NCBI RefSeq assembly: GCF_017643475.1
Contig: NZ_JAEPNI010000001.1
Location: forward strand, 310,001 to 374,000
Direction: 5' to 3'
Source of the DNA: Maricaulis sp.
GTDB lineage: Bacteria > Pseudomonadota > Alphaproteobacteria > Caulobacterales > Maricaulaceae
Length of the DNA stretch: 64,000 bases
Below are positions 1 to 8,448 of the stretch, piece by piece (within the stretch, counting starts at the first letter, position 1; each line of letters opens with the position of its first letter). Both the position numbers and the translations under genes were made by a program. The notes beneath the pieces are model-generated. The model ran no database searches, was not told the DNA's origin, and saw only the letters and a list, made by a program, of their open reading frames with translations.

Positions 1-1088
1 TCCTGATTGTGGCGCCCGGGCTGGAAAACCTGCTGGCGGATGAGGCGCGTGAAAAGGGTTTTGCCGTTGGCAAGGTCGAGACGGGCGGGGTCAATCTGCG
101 CGGCGACTGGGCCGAGGTCTGGCGCGCCAATCTTGAACTGCGCGGAGCGACTCGCGTGCTCGTGCGCGTCGGTGTCTTCCATGCCGTGCACCTGGCCCAG
201 CTGGACAAGCGCGCCCGGCGCGTGCCCTGGGCGGACCTGATTGATCGCCGGCATTCGGTCCGGGTCGACGCGACCTGTCGCAAGTCCAAGATCTATCACG
301 AAAAAGCTGCGACCCAGCGGGTCGAGACGGCGATCCGTGAAGAGGCCGGCGCGAGCATCGAGACCGAGGCGGATATCCGCGTCATGGTCCGTATCGAACA
401 CGATCAGTGCACGATCAGCCTGGATACGTCCGGCGAGCTGTTGCACCGGCGTGGCCACAAGGCAGCGGTCAATCGCGCGCCCATGCGCGAGACGCTGGCG
501 TCGCTATTCCTGCGTGATTGTGGCTATGCGGGCCAGGAGGCTGTGCTGGACCCGATGTGTGGCTCTGGCACCTTTGTCATCGAGGCCGCCGAGATTGCGC
601 TGGGCCTGAATCCCGGCCGATCGCGTGACTTCGCTTTCCAGTATCTCAAGACCTTTGATGCGAAACGCTGGGCGAAGATGCGGGAAGAGGCTGACACGCA
701 TTCCAGCGATCTGCGCTTCTTCGGATCGGACCGCGATCCCGGCGCCATACGCATGAGCGGTGAAAATGCCGAGCGATCTGGCGTCGCGCCGCTGTGCGCG
801 TTTTCGCATGTTTCGGTGCGTGATCTGCAACCGCCAGACTGCGATCCTGGCCTGATCATCATCAATCCGCCCTATGGCGGCCGGATTGGTGATCGAAAGA
901 AGCTTAATGCGGTCTACAGCTCCATTGGACATGCGCTGAGAAGCCGTTTTTCCGGCTGGCGCGTCGGCATCATCACCTCGTCTTCGCAATTGGCGAAGGC
1001 GACAGGATTGCCGTTCGGCAAGCCGGGTCCGGTCGTTGATCATGGCGGTACCAAAATCCGGCTTTACCAGACACCACCACTGCGCTGA
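1..1088 (+). CDS. THUMP-type class I rRNA guanine-N2 methyltransferase (RlmL-like), 5' truncated
   Basis: This gene enters from the left edge: the frame is open back to base 1, and a GTG at base 9 lies inside a conserved N-terminal stretch (VAPGLENLLADEA), so the true start is outside the window. The family methylates a guanine of 23S rRNA with S-adenosylmethionine. Seen: an N-terminal region resembling the ferredoxin-like/THUMP part of RlmL, then SAM motif I DPMCGSGTFVIEAA near residue 180 and the catalytic NPPYGGRIGD motif near residue 285. It corresponds to the N-terminal half of E. coli RlmKL, without the RlmK half. The exact target base is inferred from the family. Confidence 0.85.
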   Translation, partial: LIVAPGLENLLADEAREKGFAVGKVETGGVNLRGDWAEVWRANLELRGATRVLVRVGVFHAVHLAQLDKRARRVPWADLIDRRHSVRVDATCRKSKIYHEKAATQRVETAIREEAGASIETEADIRVMVRIEHDQCTISLDTSGELLHRRGHKAAVNRAPMRETLASLFLRDCGYAGQEAVLDPMCGSGTFVIEAAEIALGLNPGRSRDFAFQYLKTFDAKRWAKMREEADTHSSDLRFFGSDRDPGAIRMSGENAERSGVAPLCAFSHVSVRDLQPPDCDPGLIIINPPYGGRIGDRKKLNAVYSSIGHALRSRFSGWRVGIITSSSQLAKATGLPFGKPGPVVDHGGTKIRLYQTPPLR

Positions 1089-1156
1089 CGCGGATTTCGC
1101 TCTTTGCGGGAAAACTGCTACTCCTCTGATCCGAAGTTCATGAGGGGAACAAGATC

Positions 1157-3220
1157 ATGCATTCGATGAAATGGCTTGGTGCCGGCATCGCGCTGGCGGC
1201 TCTGGCTGCGTGCCAGCCCACGGGCGAGAACCGCGCTCCGGCGGACAGCGGTATGCAGTCGGTGGAGGAAGCCTCCAATTTCACCGTGCTGGTAGGCGGC
1301 ACACCGATCGGCGCGCTGGAGATCGCGACGTCGAATGACGGTTATGCCATCGATTACGAGTACCGCAATAATGGCCGCGGCCCGACCATGGTCGAGAGTG
1401 TTCGCCTGGATGAAAACGGCTTGCCGGAAAGCTGGAGCATCGAGGGGGCCTCGACCTTTGGCAATCCGATCGATGAAAGTTTCGAGCTCGTCGATGGCGA
1501 AGCGCGCTGGACCGACAATACCGGTTCTGATCAGGCCGTTCCGGCCGGTGACGCCTTCTATGTGCCTGAAAACGCCAGCCCCTATTGGTTGGCGATCGCA
1601 GCGCGCGCCCTGATCGAGCAGGAAGATGGTCGTCTGGCCGCGCTCCCGGGTGGCGAGCTGAGCCTGTCCGAGATCGAGGACGTGGATGTGACCGGTGAAA
1701 ACGGTGACCGCACCGTGACGAGTTATGCCCTGTCCGGCACTGGTCTCAACCCGACCTATTTCCTGATGTATGAGAATGCCTTCTTTGGCATCATCACGCC
1801 GGGTTTTGCGATCCTTGAGGCCGGATATGAGGGCGAGGACGAGCGTCTTCGCGGTATCGCTGCGGAATACGGCGCACGCCGTTTCGAGGAAATCCAGCAG
1901 CGTGTCGTGCATGATTACGACGCGCCGGTGCGTATCGCCAATGTCCGCATCTTCGACAGCCGCAACGAGACGATGGGCGAGCCAGTCTCCGTGGTTGTTG
2001 TCGACAATCGTATCGACCGGATCGAGGCCGCTGATGCGCGCGGTGAGGGTGAGGTCGTCATCGACGGTGCCGGCGGCACGCTGGTCCCGGGCCTGTTCGA
2101 CATGCACGGTCATATGGGAGAGACGAGTGCTTTCCTGAACATCGCTGCCGGTGTCACCAGTGTCCGTGATATGGGCAATAACAATGACGTGCTTGATGGT
2201 CTGGAAGCCAATATCCAGTCCGGGCGCGTTGCTGGTCCACGCCTGTTCCGTTCCGGTTTTATCGAGGGGCGCAGCCCTTTCAATTCCAATAACGGCATCC
2301 TGGTGACCAATGAGGAAGAGGCTGTCGCGGCGGTTCAGGCCTATGCCGCGCGTGGCTTCCACCAGGTGAAGATCTACAACTCCATGAACCCGGAATGGAT
2401 CCCGGCAGTCATCGCCGAGGCGCATGCCCAGGGCATGCGTGTGGCGGGTCACGTGCCGGCCTTTACCAATGCCGATGCCATGATCGCGGCTGGTTATGAC
2501 GAGATGACCCACATCAACCAGATCGCGCTGGGCTGGGTGCTGGAAGAGGGCGAGGACACACGGACGCTTCTGCGCCTGACAGCCCTGCGTCGTCTGCCGG
2601 GTCTCGATCTCAGCAGTGATCGTGTGCAGGCAACCATGGATGCGATGGTCGAGCGTGGCGTGGCCCTCGATCCGACCTATGCGATTCATGAGGCACTGTT
2701 GCTCTCGCGAAATGGCACGCTGTCGCCGGGCGTCGTCGACTATATCGACAACATGCCGGTCTCCAACCAGCGCAGCGCGCGGACGGCCTGGGCCGATATC
2801 GCCAATGCCGAGGATGATGCCAATTATCGTGGAGCATTCGATCAGCTGACCGAGGTCCTGCGGATGATGCACGAGCGCGGAATTTTCATGGTTCCGGGCA
2901 CGGACCTGGGCGGCTCCTTCACCCTGCATCGCGAGCTGGAGCTGTATCAGAACATCGGTATGACTCCGGCCGAGATCGTCGGCTGGGGAAGCTGGCAGAT
3001 GGCCGACTATCTGGGTGCGGGTGATGATCTGGGCACGATCGAGGCGGGCAAAATGGCCGACTTCTTCCTGATCCCGGGTGACCCGTCGGAAGACTTCAGG
3101 GCGATCAAGACCATTTCCATGGTTATGGCCGATGGCCGGGTCTATTTCCCGACCGAAATCTATCCGGAATTCGGCATCCAGCCCTTCACGGACATTCCCA
3201 ACGTGATGGATGGCCGCTAA
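1157..3220 (+). CDS. Amidohydrolase-family lipoprotein (imidazolonepropionase-like)
   Basis: This encodes a 687-residue secreted metal-dependent hydrolase. It begins with a lipoprotein signal peptide with lipobox LAAC (Cys at about residue 19), so it should be anchored in the envelope. After about 270 residues of mixed N-terminal region the amidohydrolase barrel starts with DMHGHMG (the HxH metal pair). Further metal-site candidates are the lysine in HQVKIYN, His in VAGHVPAF, His in DEMTHINQ and Asp in PGTDLGG, and it ends with the typical LGTIEAGKMADFFLIPGDP stretch. GAGGGG lies about 11 bases before the ATG. The substrate cannot be read from sequence; peptidase/prolidase or cyclic-amide activity is typical of the family. 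It is monocistronic, followed by a terminator. Confidence 0.85.
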   Translation: MHSMKWLGAGIALAALAACQPTGENRAPADSGMQSVEEASNFTVLVGGTPIGALEIATSNDGYAIDYEYRNNGRGPTMVESVRLDENGLPESWSIEGASTFGNPIDESFELVDGEARWTDNTGSDQAVPAGDAFYVPENASPYWLAIAARALIEQEDGRLAALPGGELSLSEIEDVDVTGENGDRTVTSYALSGTGLNPTYFLMYENAFFGIITPGFAILEAGYEGEDERLRGIAAEYGARRFEEIQQRVVHDYDAPVRIANVRIFDSRNETMGEPVSVVVVDNRIDRIEAADARGEGEVVIDGAGGTLVPGLFDMHGHMGETSAFLNIAAGVTSVRDMGNNNDVLDGLEANIQSGRVAGPRLFRSGFIEGRSPFNSNNGILVTNEEEAVAAVQAYAARGFHQVKIYNSMNPEWIPAVIAEAHAQGMRVAGHVPAFTNADAMIAAGYDEMTHINQIALGWVLEEGEDTRTLLRLTALRRLPGLDLSSDRVQATMDAMVERGVALDPTYAIHEALLLSRNGTLSPGVVDYIDNMPVSNQRSARTAWADIANAEDDANYRGAFDQLTEVLRMMHERGIFMVPGTDLGGSFTLHRELELYQNIGMTPAEIVGWGSWQMADYLGAGDDLGTIEAGKMADFFLIPGDPSEDFRAIKTISMVMADGRVYFPTEIYPEFGIQPFTDIPNVMDGR

Positions 3221-3225
3221 TCATG

Positions 3226-3258
3226 TCGGCGGGGCCTTGTCAGGTCCCGCCGATTTTT
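3226..3258 (+). terminator. Rho-independent terminator after the amidohydrolase gene
   Basis: Perfect 8-bp arms TCGGCGGG (3226-3233) and CCCGCCGA (3246-3253) with a 12-base loop, followed directly by TTTTT. It lies 5 bases after the amidohydrolase stop codon. Confidence 0.8.
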
Positions 3259-3320
3259 CTGCTTGATCTTGTCCCGGGTGCAGCCATATCGCTTGCGTGT
3301 GCCCAGCTGGAGTTTTGCCC

Positions 3321-3980
3321 GTGACTGATAGAACCGCCGACAAGCCGTCCAACTCCCGCCTGCTGATTGATGCCGGCCCGATCGGTGTCTGGATTGTCGT
3401 CTACAATCTGTCGCGCTTCTGGTTTGCAGATCAGGCCATCTATATCGGCACAGGCGCCTACATGGTCGCAGCGACCCTCGCCATGTTCATGGCGATACGA
3501 CTGGAAAAACGAGTTCCGCCGATGCTGGTGATGACGACTGTCATCGTGCTCGGCTTTGGCGCGATGGGAATCTGGCTGCAGGACCCGATCTTCATCTATG
3601 TGAAGCCGACCATCATCAACATGTTCTTCTCGTGGCTAATCCTGGTATCGATGGCCTTCCAGATGAATGTGTGGAAGATCTTCTTCGAACATCTGTTCAA
3701 GCTGCCGGACGAAGCCTGGACGATTTTCGCCATTCGCTGGGCGATCTGGTTCCAGTTCCTGGCCCTGCTCAACGAGTTCCTCTGGCGGCATATTTCCGAC
3801 GGTTCGGTTCCGGAGAGCGCGCGCTGGTTCGCCGAATTCTCGATCACCGAGTCCTTCTGGGCCAATTCCAAGCTGGCCATTCTTTTCCTGGGCATGGGTT
3901 TCATGCTGGCGCAAATGCCGCTGCTTTCCAAATACCAGGCCCTGGGTGCCGAGGATGCGGGCGAGGACAAAGACACCTAG
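3321..3980 (+). CDS. yciB: YciB/septation protein A family inner-membrane protein
   Basis: This is a 219-residue integral membrane protein with about five hydrophobic segments. The opening LLIDAGPIGVWIVVYN and the central FQMNVWKIFFEHLFKLPDEAW and WAIWFQFLALLNEFLWRH segments match the YciB (IspZ/septation protein A) family, which acts in cell-envelope synthesis and division. I chose GTG 3321 because GGAG sits 8 bases upstream; the frame is open to an upstream GTG at 3297 that has no ribosome binding site. The polar C-terminal tail (EDAGEDKDT) is cytoplasmic-like. A dyad with a short T-run follows the stop codon. Confidence 0.88.
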   Translation: MTDRTADKPSNSRLLIDAGPIGVWIVVYNLSRFWFADQAIYIGTGAYMVAATLAMFMAIRLEKRVPPMLVMTTVIVLGFGAMGIWLQDPIFIYVKPTIINMFFSWLILVSMAFQMNVWKIFFEHLFKLPDEAWTIFAIRWAIWFQFLALLNEFLWRHISDGSVPESARWFAEFSITESFWANSKLAILFLGMGFMLAQMPLLSKYQALGAEDAGEDKDT

Positions 3981-3983
3981 CGC

Positions 3984-4024
3984 GACAATCCGTATTCGGA
4001 CGATTGTCATTTTTGCGTTATATT
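3984..4024 (+). promoter_or_regulatory. Dyad and candidate promoter between yciB and the MarR gene
   Basis: Arms GACAATC (3984-3990) and GATTGTC (4002-4008) form a 7-bp inverted repeat followed by a five-T run, so it may terminate yciB transcription. It also overlaps a plausible promoter for the next gene: TTCGGA (3995-4000), an 18-base gap, and TATATT (4019-4024). A dyad across the -35 box just before a MarR gene would fit autorepression. Both roles are inference. Confidence 0.45.
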
Positions 4025-4058
4025 CCCGCTCTATAAGCCCAAGGGCATGGAGTGGGAT

Positions 4059-4664
4059 ATGTCGAGTTCACAGCCTGACCCAGCAGACTTCAACCTGGCG
4101 CAGTCGCCGGGGCACCTGCTTCACCGCGCCCAACAATTTGCCGCAGAACGATTTTCCAAGGCCATGGCCGGCGCCAAGCTGACCCAGCGTCAGTTTGCTG
4201 TACTGCATGCAACGGCCGAGCGAGAGGGACTGACCCAGACCGAACTGGTCAAGGCAACGGGAATTGATCGCTCTACTCTGGCGGAGCTCGTCGCGCGCAT
4301 GGTGCGCAATGGTATGCTTGTGCGTGAGAAACTGCCGGGTGATGCGCGGGCCAACGCCATTCACCTGTCCGCTGAAGGGCGCACCTTGCTGGAGGCGGCG
4401 ACGCTCGGCGCGATGGATGCCGATGCTGCAATCCTTTCAGCTCTACCCAAGAACAAGCGTGCGAGCTTCCTGGAAACCCTGCGCCGGATTGCCCTGACCC
4501 TGGAAAAGGGCGAGGAAGCCGCCGAAAAACTTCGCAAGAAGGAAAAAGAGAAAAAGAAGAAAGCGAAGAAGAAGGCCAAGGAAAAAGCCAAGGCCAAGGA
4601 AAAAGCTAAAAAGGCCAAGAAAGCCAGGAAGAAAGCCCGCAAGCAGGAAGCGGCCGAGGGCTAG
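4059..4664 (+). CDS. MarR-family regulator with a lysine-rich histone-like tail
   Basis: The first ~140 residues are a MarR winged helix: LTQRQFAVLHATAEREGLTQ, recognition helix region TGIDRSTLAELVARMVRNG, and wing EKLPGDARANAIHLSAEGR. The last ~45 residues are almost only Lys, Ala, Glu and Arg (KKAKKKAKEKAKAKEKAKKA type), like histone H1 tails. ATG 4059 is preferred over ATG 4047 because GGAG lies 6 bases before it. It stops 4 bases before the convergent ccmG-like gene. Ligand and targets are unknown; the dyad upstream may be its own operator. The tail probably adds nonspecific DNA binding (inference). Confidence 0.88.
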   Translation: MSSSQPDPADFNLAQSPGHLLHRAQQFAAERFSKAMAGAKLTQRQFAVLHATAEREGLTQTELVKATGIDRSTLAELVARMVRNGMLVREKLPGDARANAIHLSAEGRTLLEAATLGAMDADAAILSALPKNKRASFLETLRRIALTLEKGEEAAEKLRKKEKEKKKKAKKKAKEKAKAKEKAKKAKKARKKARKQEAAEG

Positions 4665-4668
4665 CGCG

Positions 4669-5181
4669 TTATCGCGCCAGCTGGGCCTGGCGGTCCAGCA
4701 TTGGATAGATCTGGTTGCGCAGGATGTTCACGGTTACCGGACCCTCGATATAGGCCAGGACCTCACCGTCATTCGACAGGATCAGCGTGTAGGGAAGAGA
4801 GACCTCGCCAAAAGCCTGTGTGACGGCGTTGCGCTCTGCCTGCATCAGTCCGGCATAGGGATTGCCGGCTTCGTCCAGAAAGCTCATCGTCTGGTCTGCG
4901 GACGTATCGGTTGAGATGCCATAAATCGTTACGCCTTCGGCCTGCAGAGCCAGGAGGAGCGGCATTTCACTGCGGCAGTCGATACAGTCCGATGCAAACA
5001 CGTTGAGCAGGGCGGCGCCATTCAGAGTGGTGAGATCGAAGCCGGGTTCGCCGTCCAGTGTGTCCAGAGTGATCGCGGGCAATGGCGCAGTCGTCGGATT
5101 GGTCAGCTTGTATTGGTGCCAGCCAACAGCGCCGGCGAGTGCGACCAGCACGATGGCAGCCAGGATCTGAAACAGCCGCAT
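4669..5181 (-). CDS. ccmG: CcmG/DsbE-type thioredoxin-like protein
   Basis: This is a 170-residue membrane-anchored periplasmic thiol-disulfide protein. It has an N-terminal membrane anchor (residues 5-22), then a thioredoxin fold with the active site DCIDC near residues 65-69 and the cis-proline region SLPYTLILSNDGEVLAYIEG. CcmG keeps the apocytochrome CxxCH motif reduced for heme attachment. Unusually the residue before the first Cys is Asp rather than the usual Trp, and the protein is short for CcmG. Its ATG overlaps the ccmD stop (TAATG), so it is the last gene of the ccm operon. A more general TlpA-like role is the alternative. Confidence 0.8.
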   Translation of the reverse strand: MRLFQILAAIVLVALAGAVGWHQYKLTNPTTAPLPAITLDTLDGEPGFDLTTLNGAALLNVFASDCIDCRSEMPLLLALQAEGVTIYGISTDTSADQTMSFLDEAGNPYAGLMQAERNAVTQAFGEVSLPYTLILSNDGEVLAYIEGPVTVNILRNQIYPMLDRQAQLAR

Positions 5182-5336
5182 TATCCCTCATCCTCTTCCA
5201 GTTCGCGCAGGCGAGCATCAGCCCCGGCGCGTTCCAGAAGAGCGAAGACGATCAGCGCGACAATGGCAAGGGTTGACGCTCCCCAGGCACTCCATACGTA
5301 AGGCGCGTACCCGCCCATGGCGAAAAACTCGGTCAT
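5181..5336 (-). CDS. ccmD: Heme exporter protein CcmD
   Basis: This 51-residue protein starts MTEFFAMGGYAPYVWSAWG, the typical CcmD N-terminus, followed by one membrane helix (STLAIVALIVFALLE) and a charged cytoplasmic tail (RLRELEEDEG). CcmD is a small subunit that stabilises the CcmABC complex and helps release holo-CcmE. Its ATG overlaps the ccmC stop in ATGA and its TAA overlaps the ccmG start by one base, so translation is coupled on both sides. It was found by translating the gap between ccmC and ccmG. Confidence 0.92.
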   Translation of the reverse strand: MTEFFAMGGYAPYVWSAWGASTLAIVALIVFALLERAGADARLRELEEDEG

Positions 5337-6076
5337 GATGCGTCCTCCTCACGCTCGCGGCGACTGACCATGGCCCGAATACGCTGCAGGTGCGTCCGAG
5401 TGCGCAGGCGATAGAAGACCAGCCATGCGGCGAGCAGCGTATAGGCGCCCATCATCAGCAAAAGCGGGATCAGCTGGCTGCCATCGATGCTCGGTCCGTC
5501 GGCACGGATGAGCGAAGCCGGCTGATGCAGGCTGGACCACCAGTCCACGGAGAATTTGACGATGACCAGATTGATCACGCCCGCCATGGCCAGGATGGCG
5601 GACATGCGGGCGGCCAGGGCGCGATCCTCGATGGCGGCACGCAGCGCAATGTAACCCAGATAAACCAGGAACATGACGAGGACGGATGTCATGCGTGCAT
5701 CCCAGTCCCACCAGGTTCCCCACATCGGCTTGCCCCACACAGCCCCGGTGATCAGCGCCAGGAGGGTAAAAACGGCGCCGATCGGGGCCATGACTTCAGC
5801 GGCGGCATCGGCCAGCGAATGGCGCCAGACAAAGAAGATGAAACTCGCACCCGCCATGCCGGCATAAAGCGCCGAAGCCATGTAGGCTGCGGGCACGTGC
5901 ACATACATGATCCGGATCGTCTCGCCCTGCTGATAGTCGGGGGGCGAGGCGAAGAAAGAGTAGTAGACCCCGACCGCAAACAGGATCGCGGTCCCGGCGG
6001 CACAGATCGGGATGGCCCATTTCGCCAGGGCGTCAAATCGTTGGGGATTGGAAAAGTAGGACAGCATGTCTTGCAC
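5333..6076 (-). CDS. ccmC: Heme exporter / heme-handling protein CcmC
   Basis: This encodes a six-helix membrane protein of about 245 residues that passes heme to CcmE during cytochrome c maturation. The diagnostic tryptophan-rich motif WGTWWDWDARMTS is at residues 119-131, flanked by the two conserved heme-ligand histidines in YVHVPAAY (about H60) and SSLHQPASL (about H184). The listed start is GTG 6076 (GAAG three bases upstream); ATG 6067, three codons in, is equally possible. It is followed by overlapping ccmD. Unusually it is separated from ccmB by a cupin gene, so it may have its own promoter in the 126-base gap upstream. Confidence 0.93.
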   Translation of the reverse strand: MQDMLSYFSNPQRFDALAKWAIPICAAGTAILFAVGVYYSFFASPPDYQQGETIRIMYVHVPAAYMASALYAGMAGASFIFFVWRHSLADAAAEVMAPIGAVFTLLALITGAVWGKPMWGTWWDWDARMTSVLVMFLVYLGYIALRAAIEDRALAARMSAILAMAGVINLVIVKFSVDWWSSLHQPASLIRADGPSIDGSQLIPLLLMMGAYTLLAAWLVFYRLRTRTHLQRIRAMVSRREREEDAS

Positions 6077-6202
6077 TTACTTCGCGCAAGGCATGGGGGC
6101 AACTGTCCGAGTGTCGCATGCCGCGTCCCCGAAAGCACATCCTGTCCTGGGAGTTCTGCCTTCAATGCGTGAAACCCAGTCTCCAGCCTGGCGGGAGGAT
6201 GG

Positions 6203-6859
6203 TCAGGCGGGCAAGTGACCCGTCTTCACATAGATCAGGCATCCCTCCTCGCTGAAGGGCGTGTGTTCGGACAGGTGCGGGTTTCGCAGCCAAGTGCCCT
6301 TGGGGTAGTCGCCCAGCTCGTCCTGGAACGTCCCGTCCAGCACCAGGATTTCCTCGCCACCCCAGTGGCGGTGCCGGTTGAACTGCGTGCCCGGTTCCCA
6401 TTTCACGAGGGCGACGCTTTCAGTACCGGCGGTATGCAGTGGCAGAACCGACAGCCCGTCCACCAGGCCGGGTGAGAACGCGGCGTTTCGTGTGTCTATC
6501 GCCTTCTGGGCAAGGTCCATCGGGTCGAACTGGCGCAATTTTACAAAGATGGTCGCACCTTCCTTGGTGAAGGGCGTGTGTGAGGACCCCGGCGGATTGC
6601 GCACGTAATGGCCCGCGGAATAATCACCGCTTTCGTCGGAGAACACTCCGTCCAGGACGAGATATTCCTCGCCCATCTCATGCCCATGGGCATCAAAACT
6701 GGAATTGGGAGCGAAACGGACAATGGTTGTCGCGCGGGCCACTTCCTCGCCGATCCGGTCGAGCATTTGCCGCTCTACACCGGTCGCGGGAGATGCCACC
6801 CATTCACGGTCTTCCGGGCGCAGGACAACACGTTCATTGAAATTGGAATATAGCTGCAT
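6203..6859 (-). CDS. Tandem ChrR-type cupin protein
   Basis: The 218-residue protein is two similar cupin domains. Each carries the ChrR pattern: HGHEMGEEYLVLDGVFSDESGDY then YVRNPPGSSHTPF in the first half, and RHRHWGGEEILVLDGTFQDELGDYPKG then LRNPHLSEHTPF in the second. Such cupins form the C-terminal metal-binding domain of ChrR-type anti-sigma factors, but the zinc-binding anti-sigma domain is absent, so this is a free-standing metal/oxidant-sensing or enzymatic cupin. ATG 6859 is preferred to TTG 6865 because AGGTAG lies about 8 bases upstream. It splits the ccm genes and has a 16-bp palindrome directly before the start. Function is unknown. Confidence 0.8.
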   Translation of the reverse strand: MQLYSNFNERVVLRPEDREWVASPATGVERQMLDRIGEEVARATTIVRFAPNSSFDAHGHEMGEEYLVLDGVFSDESGDYSAGHYVRNPPGSSHTPFTKEGATIFVKLRQFDPMDLAQKAIDTRNAAFSPGLVDGLSVLPLHTAGTESVALVKWEPGTQFNRHRHWGGEEILVLDGTFQDELGDYPKGTWLRNPHLSEHTPFSEEGCLIYVKTGHLPA

Positions 6860-6870
6860 GATCAAATCTA

Positions 6871-6886
6871 CCTATCACGTGATAGG
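6871..6886. promoter_or_regulatory. 16-bp perfect palindrome at the cupin gene start
   Basis: CCTATCACGTGATAGG is a perfect palindrome centred on CACGTG. It begins 12 bases upstream of the cupin ATG and its end supplies part of the apparent ribosome binding site, so a bound repressor would cover the start region. Operator function is inferred from symmetry and position. Confidence 0.6.
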
Positions 6887-6953
6887 CAATGTGGTGCTTT
6901 CAGCGAGGGATTCAAGAGGCGGCGCGGAAACAGGCTGAATAACGGTGCTGGCG

Positions 6954-7625
6954 CTAGCCCAGGCGTGACCGCATGGCGGCGGCGATACCAAATGGCATCA
7001 GTGCCGATGTGCCCAGGGAAACCGCCAGTGTCAGCAGGACGGTCGCCCAGGCGCGGTCAAAATCACCGTCCAGTGCGGCGCGCCCGGCGCCCGCTGCAAA
7101 AACCAGGACCGGGATCATCATCGGTATGGCGATGAGAGAAATCAGCAGGCCGCCCCGGCGAACACCGGCGGAGAGCGCGCTGGCAAAGCCGGCGACCAGG
7201 GCAAGCGCCGGGATAGCGGACAGCAATCCGCAGAAGACGACGAGGATCTCGCTCCCGCCCAGCCCGTACATCATGCTGCCCAGCGCACCGATCAGTGGCA
7301 GCGCCCAGAGTGTTGCGATGGCCTGTCCCATGACCTTGGCAAAGGCGAGGACAGGAAGGCTGACAGTTGAAAGCGCGTAAAGCTCCAACGTGCCGTCAAA
7401 GAAGTCGTCGGCAAAACTGCGCTCGCCGAACTGGAGGACGGCAAGCAGGGCTGAGATTCCCATAATCCCCGGGCCGACCGTGACCAGTGTCTCGCTTTCC
7501 GCGCCAATGGCCAGCGGGCCAAGCGTAATACAGGCCAGGAAAAACGCTGTCGGTCCTGCTGCACCACCGCCGCCTGCCCAGGCAAGTCCGGCCTCGCGGG
7601 CCAGGATGCGCCAGAGCCCGCTCAC
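6954..7625 (-). CDS. ccmB: Heme exporter permease CcmB
   Basis: This is a 223-residue integral membrane protein with about six helices, starting MSGLWRILAREAGLAW. The segment GERSFADDFFDGTLELYALS is the conserved CcmB hallmark just before the second half. CcmB is the membrane permease partner of the CcmA ATPase in the CcmABCD complex that releases heme-loaded CcmE. Its start overlaps the ccmA stop by 4 bases, indicating translational coupling. Downstream, 94 bases separate it from the cupin start, so transcription may not continue uniformly to ccmC. Confidence 0.92.
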   Translation of the reverse strand: MSGLWRILAREAGLAWAGGGGAAGPTAFFLACITLGPLAIGAESETLVTVGPGIMGISALLAVLQFGERSFADDFFDGTLELYALSTVSLPVLAFAKVMGQAIATLWALPLIGALGSMMYGLGGSEILVVFCGLLSAIPALALVAGFASALSAGVRRGGLLISLIAIPMMIPVLVFAAGAGRAALDGDFDRAWATVLLTLAVSLGTSALMPFGIAAAMRSRLG

Positions 7626-8275
7626 AGCCCGCCTCCCAGTTCAAGACGCTGGGCCCCTGCCCAGTCCAGATCCTGGTGCGTGGCCGCAATGACGATGCCG
7701 CCACGGCTGCGATGCCAGGCCACAAGCTTGCCCAGACGATCGCGCCCGGCCCGGTCGAGCGGTCCGGCAGGTTCGTCCATCAGCCAGAAAGGGCGGTTCA
7801 TCACCGCGAGACGGGCCATGGCGCCGCGCCTTTGCTGCCCTCTGGACAGACGAGCCGGAGGTCGGTCGATCAGATGACCGATGTCCAGCGCCTTGAGGAC
7901 AGGCATGATGACCTTGCCCGGCTGCCCGGCCATGCCTGACCAGAAACGCAGGGATTTGCGGAGGGTTTCATTCGGTTTCAGCCCGTCCGTATGACCCAGC
8001 CAGGCGATCAGCTCTGCCGGGTCACTGCTCTTACCGAGCTGGATATGGCCTTCGGCAGGCGGCAAAAATCCGGCCAGCGTGCGCAACAGCGTTGTCTTGC
8101 CCGATCCATTGCGCCCCGTCAGGAAGAGGGCGTCGCCCGGATTGAGCGCGAATGAGATATCCTCGCGCAGGATGAAATCCCCGCGCTTGAGGGCCAGTCC
8201 GCTGACGCTCAGGGATTGGGCTTCAAGATCAGACAGATCCGGAATTGAGGCGGTTTCATTCGTCATTGATGGCAT
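7622..8275 (-). CDS. ccmA: Heme exporter ATP-binding protein CcmA
   Basis: This is a small ABC ATPase that powers CcmE release. Visible motifs are Walker A GRNGSGKTTLLR, signature LSRGQQRRGAMARLAVM, Walker B FWLMDEPAGPLD, and the switch histidine in AATHQDLD. The frame is open to 8362, but I place the start at ATG 8275 (MPSMTNETAS) because GGAAG lies 9 bases upstream; ATG 8266 is an alternative. The protein is then 217 residues, normal for CcmA. It is the first ccm gene and is divergent from acnA across about 217 bases, where its promoter should lie. Confidence 0.93.
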   Translation of the reverse strand: MPSMTNETASIPDLSDLEAQSLSVSGLALKRGDFILREDISFALNPGDALFLTGRNGSGKTTLLRTLAGFLPPAEGHIQLGKSSDPAELIAWLGHTDGLKPNETLRKSLRFWSGMAGQPGKVIMPVLKALDIGHLIDRPPARLSRGQQRRGAMARLAVMNRPFWLMDEPAGPLDRAGRDRLGKLVAWHRSRGGIVIAATHQDLDWAGAQRLELGGGL

Positions 8276-8448
8276 GTCGCCCAACTTCCATGCCGAGGTC
8301 AACGCGAAGACTGTGCATTGCAGCAACGGGCTGGTGCGGCTAAAAAGCGCGCAATCGGTCACGACCGGATCCGTCCCTTATGGCGGATGCGCCAGTCCTT
8401 GCGACCGCTGCCTGCGCAGCGACGGCGCCACCCAATCATACGTGTGCC

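Noticed and set aside
1118..2929. 603-codon minus-strand frame under the amidohydrolase gene
   Set aside because: Antisense artefact of a GC-rich gene; the plus strand has the lipobox and metal motifs.
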